Assembly (NCBI RefSeq): GCF_015207245.1
Contig: NZ_JADEXF010000048.1
Span: 1 to 9,962, forward strand
Reading direction: 5' to 3'
From: Nostoc cf. edaphicum LEGE 07299
Lineage (GTDB): Bacteria > Cyanobacteriota > Cyanobacteriia > Cyanobacteriales > Nostocaceae
Length of the DNA stretch: 9,962 nucleotides
How positions within the stretch are numbered: position 1 is the stretch's first letter; each line of letters starts with the position of its first letter. This document shows, one piece after another, positions 6,866-9,962 of the stretch. Position numbers and translations under genes: made by a program. The notes below the pieces were generated by a model. That model had not been told where the DNA came from, searched no databases, and was given only the letters and a program-made list of their open reading frames with translations.

Positions 6866-7564
6866 TTAATTTTCAGTTTGCTCTGTAGTCGATTGACCGT
6901 CAGGATATAACTGACTAATTAATGCCTGGACAAGCACTTGTGGATCGTCTGTTTCAACGGCAAGCTGTTGAGCAATCTGCTGACGTAAATTTTCATCCTC
7001 CTGCAACATCACAAACAACTGTTCTAGGGTGACAGTTTGGTATTCTCCCTCTGGGAGGTTCTCTGGCGCATCTGCTGACTCTGATACTGGGACAGCTACC
7101 TCAGAGGAAAAAGAAGTGCTAAAAGCATCTGGCCCTTCATATTCCCAAATTGGTTCGCCTTCATTGCGTGTCAACAACTGCATCCCGATATTATAGGCAA
7201 CATCTCCAATTTCTCCGACGTTTAACTCACCCAATTGCACTAACCGCGCAGCCATTTCATTATTTGGTGTAGGAGATGCTAGCAATCTGTCGCCAAAGCG
7301 CCCTAACCACTCAACCCACTCTTGAGTTGTGATCCGATGTTCGATATTATGCAGCCACTTCTGTGCCCATGCTTCCCCTCGTGCTTGATGTACTCCTTGC
7401 AACAGTTCGTTGAAGAGAAATTCCAGATCCGTATCGCTCAAGGGTGGTGCTGGTTCTTTTTCCACATTTCCCCTAGATTTTGAGGTAGTCTGTTTTCCAC
7501 CAAACAAGCTCTGAAAAAGCTTTTTGAGCCATTGAAATAGCCGCTTGAGCATCTGCTGCACCAT
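6866..7564 (-). CDS. Protein of unknown function, stand-alone paralogue of the TPR-CHAT N-terminal module
   Basis: 232 residues; I recognise no named family. It begins with a strongly amphipathic cationic helix (residues 5-21, hydrophobic L6/L9/F10/L13/L16/F17/L20/F21 on one face, K/R/Q on the other), then a domain at 43-131 that aligns without gaps to residues 44-132 of the TPR-CHAT protein next door, with 50 of 89 identical and conserved blocks GVHQARG, LLASPTPN and VQLGEL. Next comes one copy of the acidic-aromatic motif (IWEYEGPDAF, W140), and a helix at 179-203 (TLEQLFVMLQ onwards) that matches residues 336-360 of the large protein. It has no TPR or CHAT part and no signal peptide. The ATG at 7564 is used; ATG at 7552 is an alternative, and no strong Shine-Dalgarno precedes either. 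Its position suggests that it works with, or competes with, the TPR-CHAT protein; this is inference. Confidence 0.85.
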   Translation of the reverse strand: MVQQMLKRLFQWLKKLFQSLFGGKQTTSKSRGNVEKEPAPPLSDTDLEFLFNELLQGVHQARGEAWAQKWLHNIEHRITTQEWVEWLGRFGDRLLASPTPNNEMAARLVQLGELNVGEIGDVAYNIGMQLLTRNEGEPIWEYEGPDAFSTSFSSEVAVPVSESADAPENLPEGEYQTVTLEQLFVMLQEDENLRQQIAQQLAVETDDPQVLVQALISQLYPDGQSTTEQTEN

Positions 7565-7640
7565 CGAGTTTTACTTTATCTATAAAATTGTAGCGATCGC
7601 ACTGGACTATGGCGTTAGTTCAGTCAATAAAACGTATAGT

Positions 7641-7670
7641 CATTTGTCATTTGTCACTTGTCATTTGTCA
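7641..7670. repeat. STRR heptanucleotide tandem repeat, CATTTGT x 4.3
   Basis: Units CATTTGT (7641-7647), CATTTGT (7648-7654), CACTTGT (7655-7661, one mismatch), CATTTGT (7662-7668) plus CA. It is the second heptamer array in the window and has a different unit from the one at 2780-2810, as is typical of heterocystous cyanobacterial genomes. Confidence 0.88.
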
Positions 7671-7725
7671 AGAGTTTTTTTCCTTGCTCTCTACTTCTTA
7701 ATTAGAACAAATGTACTAAATGATA

Positions 7726-7734
7726 TGCTATAAT
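7726..7734 (+). promoter_or_regulatory. Extended -10 promoter candidate for dnaX
   Basis: TGCTATAAT is a perfect sigma70-type -10 hexamer (7729-7734) with the TGn extension. No good -35 hexamer lies 16-18 bases upstream, but extended -10 promoters can do without one. If used, dnaX would have a 5' leader of about 200 bases. Confidence 0.5.
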
Positions 7735-7939
7735 TCCCATACATTGATGTTGAAATCATAGTAGAGGATAAGCTCTGGTTGCTTGCTTTGCTGAGTGCCA
7801 AAATTTACGGCATTAGTTGAGTCTTGGGCTAGGGCAACATCGATAAATAAAGTCAGGTACGAGAGTTTAAAATAATTGAATCCTCAACTCGACTCGGTGC
7901 TACTAATTAACGTTGAAAGGCATTGAAGTCTATATTTCC

Positions 7940-9962
7940 ATGTCTTATGAACCCCTGCACCACAAATATCGCCCCAAAAGTTTTGCTGAACTGGTGGGAC
8001 AAGAGGCGATCGCCACCACCCTCACGAACGCGATCGGCACATCTAAAATCGCCCCTGCCTACTTATTCACTGGGCCAAGAGGTACGGGGAAAACTTCTAG
8101 TGCCCGGATTCTGGCTAAGTCCCTCAATTGTCTCAAAGGTGATAAGCCCACGGCTGAACCCTGCGGCGTGTGTGAGGTTTGTCAGGGGATCGCTAAGGGT
8201 TACGCCCTAGATGTAATTGAAATCGATGCCGCTAGTAACACTGGTGTCGATAATATCCGCGAGTTGATTGAAAAAGCCCAGTTTGCTCCTGTACAGTGTC
8301 GCTACAAGGTTTATGTTATTGATGAATGCCACATGCTCAGTACCCAGGCATTCAATGCGCTACTAAAGACACTAGAGGAACCACCGAGACACGTGGTTTT
8401 TGTATTAGCGACAACAGACCCGCAACGAGTGCTACCAACGATTATTTCGCGCTGTCAAAGGTTTGATTTTAGACGCATTCAGTTAGAAGCGATGGTGAAG
8501 CATTTAAGCGCGATCGCATCTTTTGAAAACATTCATATTTCACCCGATGCTGTCACTTTGGTAGCCCAACTTTCTCAGGGAGGCTTGCGAGATGCCGAAA
8601 GTCTACTCGATCAATTGGGTTTATTAGCGGGTGAAGTGACACCAGAGCGAGTTTGGGATTTGGTGGGGACGGTAAGCGAACAGGATTTGCTAGCGCTTCT
8701 AAATGCGATCGCTCAAGATAAACCGGAAGCAGTTCTAGACTGTACTCACTACATTTTAGATCGTGGTCGAGAACCCCTAACTATTCTGCAAAATCTCGCT
8801 GCTTTTTACCGCGATTTACTGATTGCTAAAACAGCACCTCACCGCCACGATTTAGTTGCTTGTACTCAGCAAACTTGGACAGCGCTGGTTGAGTTTGCTC
8901 AATACTTCGATATGAGCGTGATTTTGGCGGGACAGAAACACTTGCGAGAAGCCGAAGTACAAATTAAAAATACCACTCAGCCGCGTTTGTGGTTGGAGGT
9001 AACATTACTAGGATTGTTACCCAGTGCGACGAATATTCAGCCACAAGCCTCAAGTGTTGCGCCACGAGTTAATACACCTGTTGTATCTCCAAGCTATCCT
9101 CCAGTAGTTGCCCAAAATCACCCAGTCTCTTCTGTACCTTTAGCTGAACCGCAAACAAATCATAATTCTGCATCTGCCAATCATCAAGCCGCGGCTCAAA
9201 ATCAGCCCATCACTTCATCTCCCCCAGTTGAACAGCAAACAAATCACAATTCTGCTGCTAAATCAGTTTCACCACCAACCCCAGAACCTGTTGCTGTTCC
9301 TGTGCCATCGGTGAATATTGAACCAGAAACTTCAGAAGTTGTTGGGGAAGAAGAATATGACTTAACTCAGATTTGGCAACAGGTGCTTGCCAACCTCCAG
9401 CCAAAATCAAGGCAAGAAATGCTGCGTCAAATGAGCCAACTCATCGAGTTCGACGGTGTTGTGGCTCGAATTGCTATCAAACAGGCATGGTATGACAAGG
9501 GGAAATCTTATCTACCGATGATTGCGGCAGCTTTCCAGCAGACTTTCCAGCGTGAAATCCAGATAAATATAGAAAAAGGAATTTCTTCAAACTCTACCTC
9601 AGCCAAAAAAAATCCTCCGCCAAAAGATTCTACTCGCGTTCAACAATCACCTACACCTAGCTACAACCAGCAAATTCCGCCTCCAGCGTCAGTACCACAG
9701 CCAACTAATCCACCACCAGCACCGACAGCAGCAAGAAATGGCAATGGTGTAAATGGAAATGGCTTAAATGGCAATGGTGTAAATGGAAATGGTGTAAATG
9801 GAAATGGCTTAAATGGAAATGGGGTAAATGGAAACGGGATGCAAACTTTGCCTCCACCCCCAAAACAAACACCCGCACCTGATTGGGAACCTGACGAAGT
9901 AGCGATCGCAGCTCAACGTGTAGCAGAATTTTTCAATGGGCAAATTATCCGTTTTGCAGATG
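7940..9962 (+). CDS. dnaX: DNA polymerase III subunits gamma/tau (DnaX), 3' end outside the window
   Basis: Clamp-loader AAA+ ATPase that loads the sliding clamp and links the polymerase core to the replisome. 674 codons are visible with no stop. Seen: the N-terminal KYRPKSFAELVGQ, Walker A GPRGTGKT (45-52), the four-Cys zinc module (C64, C75, C78, C81), Walker B VYVIDECH (DECH at 128-131), and the sensor/arginine-finger motif SRC (170-172). Domain III ends near 355. A Pro/Gln/Asn-rich linker (about 357-470) follows, then a conserved C-terminal domain (about 473-545), an A8 tract (codons 555-558), seven NGNGV-type repeats (600-634), and an ending that begins EPDEVAIAAQRVAEFF. The start is ATG 7940: an in-frame stop lies at 7904 and homologues begin the same way. 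The ribosome-binding site is weak (GAAAGG about 19 bases upstream). No intein is present in the visible ATPase domain. Confidence 0.97.
   Translation, partial: MSYEPLHHKYRPKSFAELVGQEAIATTLTNAIGTSKIAPAYLFTGPRGTGKTSSARILAKSLNCLKGDKPTAEPCGVCEVCQGIAKGYALDVIEIDAASNTGVDNIRELIEKAQFAPVQCRYKVYVIDECHMLSTQAFNALLKTLEEPPRHVVFVLATTDPQRVLPTIISRCQRFDFRRIQLEAMVKHLSAIASFENIHISPDAVTLVAQLSQGGLRDAESLLDQLGLLAGEVTPERVWDLVGTVSEQDLLALLNAIAQDKPEAVLDCTHYILDRGREPLTILQNLAAFYRDLLIAKTAPHRHDLVACTQQTWTALVEFAQYFDMSVILAGQKHLREAEVQIKNTTQPRLWLEVTLLGLLPSATNIQPQASSVAPRVNTPVVSPSYPPVVAQNHPVSSVPLAEPQTNHNSASANHQAAAQNQPITSSPPVEQQTNHNSAAKSVSPPTPEPVAVPVPSVNIEPETSEVVGEEEYDLTQIWQQVLANLQPKSRQEMLRQMSQLIEFDGVVARIAIKQAWYDKGKSYLPMIAAAFQQTFQREIQINIEKGISSNSTSAKKNPPPKDSTRVQQSPTPSYNQQIPPPASVPQPTNPPPAPTAARNGNGVNGNGLNGNGVNGNGVNGNGLNGNGVNGNGMQTLPPPPKQTPAPDWEPDEVAIAAQRVAEFFNGQIIRFAD
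9605..9612 (+). other. A8 tract in dnaX, candidate transcriptional slippage site
   Basis: The frame reads GCC AAA AAA AAT. Adding one A to the transcript (-1 frame) gives 15 further codons and then TAG at 9658-9660, a product of about 573 residues; losing one A gives a stop at 9750-9752. Thermus dnaX makes its short form by slippage on an A9 tract. Here the tract lies after the conserved C-terminal domain, so a short form would lose only the tail. No Shine-Dalgarno-like stimulator or clear downstream hairpin is seen. Confidence 0.35.
9737..9841 (+). repeat. 15-bp tandem repeat x 7 coding for NGNGV/L/M pentapeptides
   Basis: Seven units of AAT GGN AAT/C GGN plus GTA, TTA or ATG encode V-L-V-V-L-V-M in the fifth position, residues 600-634 of DnaX. 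The near-identity of the units suggests recent expansion by slippage; the product is a flexible, uncharged linker before the C-terminal tail. Confidence 0.93.

Larger units (their letters stand above)
7565..7939. other. Divergent intergenic region between the 232-residue gene and dnaX
   Basis: No gene on either strand. It should hold both divergent promoters. Contents seen: a minus-strand GCTACAAT -10-like string (TACAAT at 7587-7592), HIP1 at 7593-7600, a heptamer repeat array (7641-7670), a plus-strand extended -10 box (7726-7734), and a roughly 200-base stretch before dnaX containing a 7-base inverted repeat, AGTTGAG (7815-7821) with CTCAACT (7883-7889). Confidence 0.6.

Noticed and set aside
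7713..7726. GTA-N8-TAT resembling an NtcA site (GTA-N8-TAC)
   Set aside because: Last base does not match, and it sits only a few bases from the -10 box rather than about 22 bases upstream.
7545..7733. 62-codon plus-strand frame across the divergent intergenic region
   Set aside because: It reads through the heptamer array and overlaps the 232-residue gene; the hydrophobic, repeat-derived sequence is not protein-like.
7923..8210. 95-codon plus-strand frame overlapping the start of dnaX
   Set aside because: Out of frame with the unmistakable DnaX N-terminus, which explains this DNA.

Overview
The window looks like the chromosome of a filamentous, probably heterocyst-forming cyanobacterium (Nostoc/Anabaena/Calothrix-like). 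The sequence evidence is 15 copies of the palindrome GCGATCGC (HIP1), two arrays of heptanucleotide tandem repeats (STRR type) between genes, AT-rich intergenic DNA, and a protein set typical of that group (TPR-CHAT protein, long DnaX with low-complexity linkers).

Layout. Positions 1-538 hold no convincing gene. Four genes then lie head to tail on the minus strand, so transcription runs right to left: a 232-residue protein of unknown function (6866-7564), a 1287-residue protein with an unknown N-terminal module, tandem TPRs and a C-terminal CHAT (caspase-like) domain (2814-6677), an M14 zinc carboxypeptidase-like enzyme (1081-2766, start moved inward from the longest frame), and a GNAT acetyltransferase (539-1078). 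Gaps are 188, 47 and 2 bases, so the last three may be co-transcribed. A 375-base divergent intergenic region (7565-7939) separates them from dnaX on the plus strand (from 7940), which runs off the right edge.

The most interesting part is the 232-residue / TPR-CHAT pair. The small protein is collinear with about the first 360 residues of the large one. Both have a cationic amphipathic N-terminal helix, a conserved domain (50 of 89 residues identical by hand count, no gaps), a WEY/D-x-PD acidic-aromatic motif (one copy in the small protein, three in the large), and a short helical motif before the TPRs. The CHAT domain keeps its catalytic-position Cys (C1155), but the position expected to hold the catalytic His is Tyr (HFTGYV where HFTGHG is usual), so it may be a pseudoprotease. 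A working inference is a membrane-associated, TPR-based signalling scaffold with a separate partner protein, possibly with a peptidase and an acetyltransferase from the same transcript. This has not been shown.

dnaX encodes the clamp-loader ATPase gamma/tau. It carries an in-frame A8 tract with a stop soon after in the -1 frame (a possible transcriptional-slippage site) and seven NGNGV-type pentapeptide repeats.
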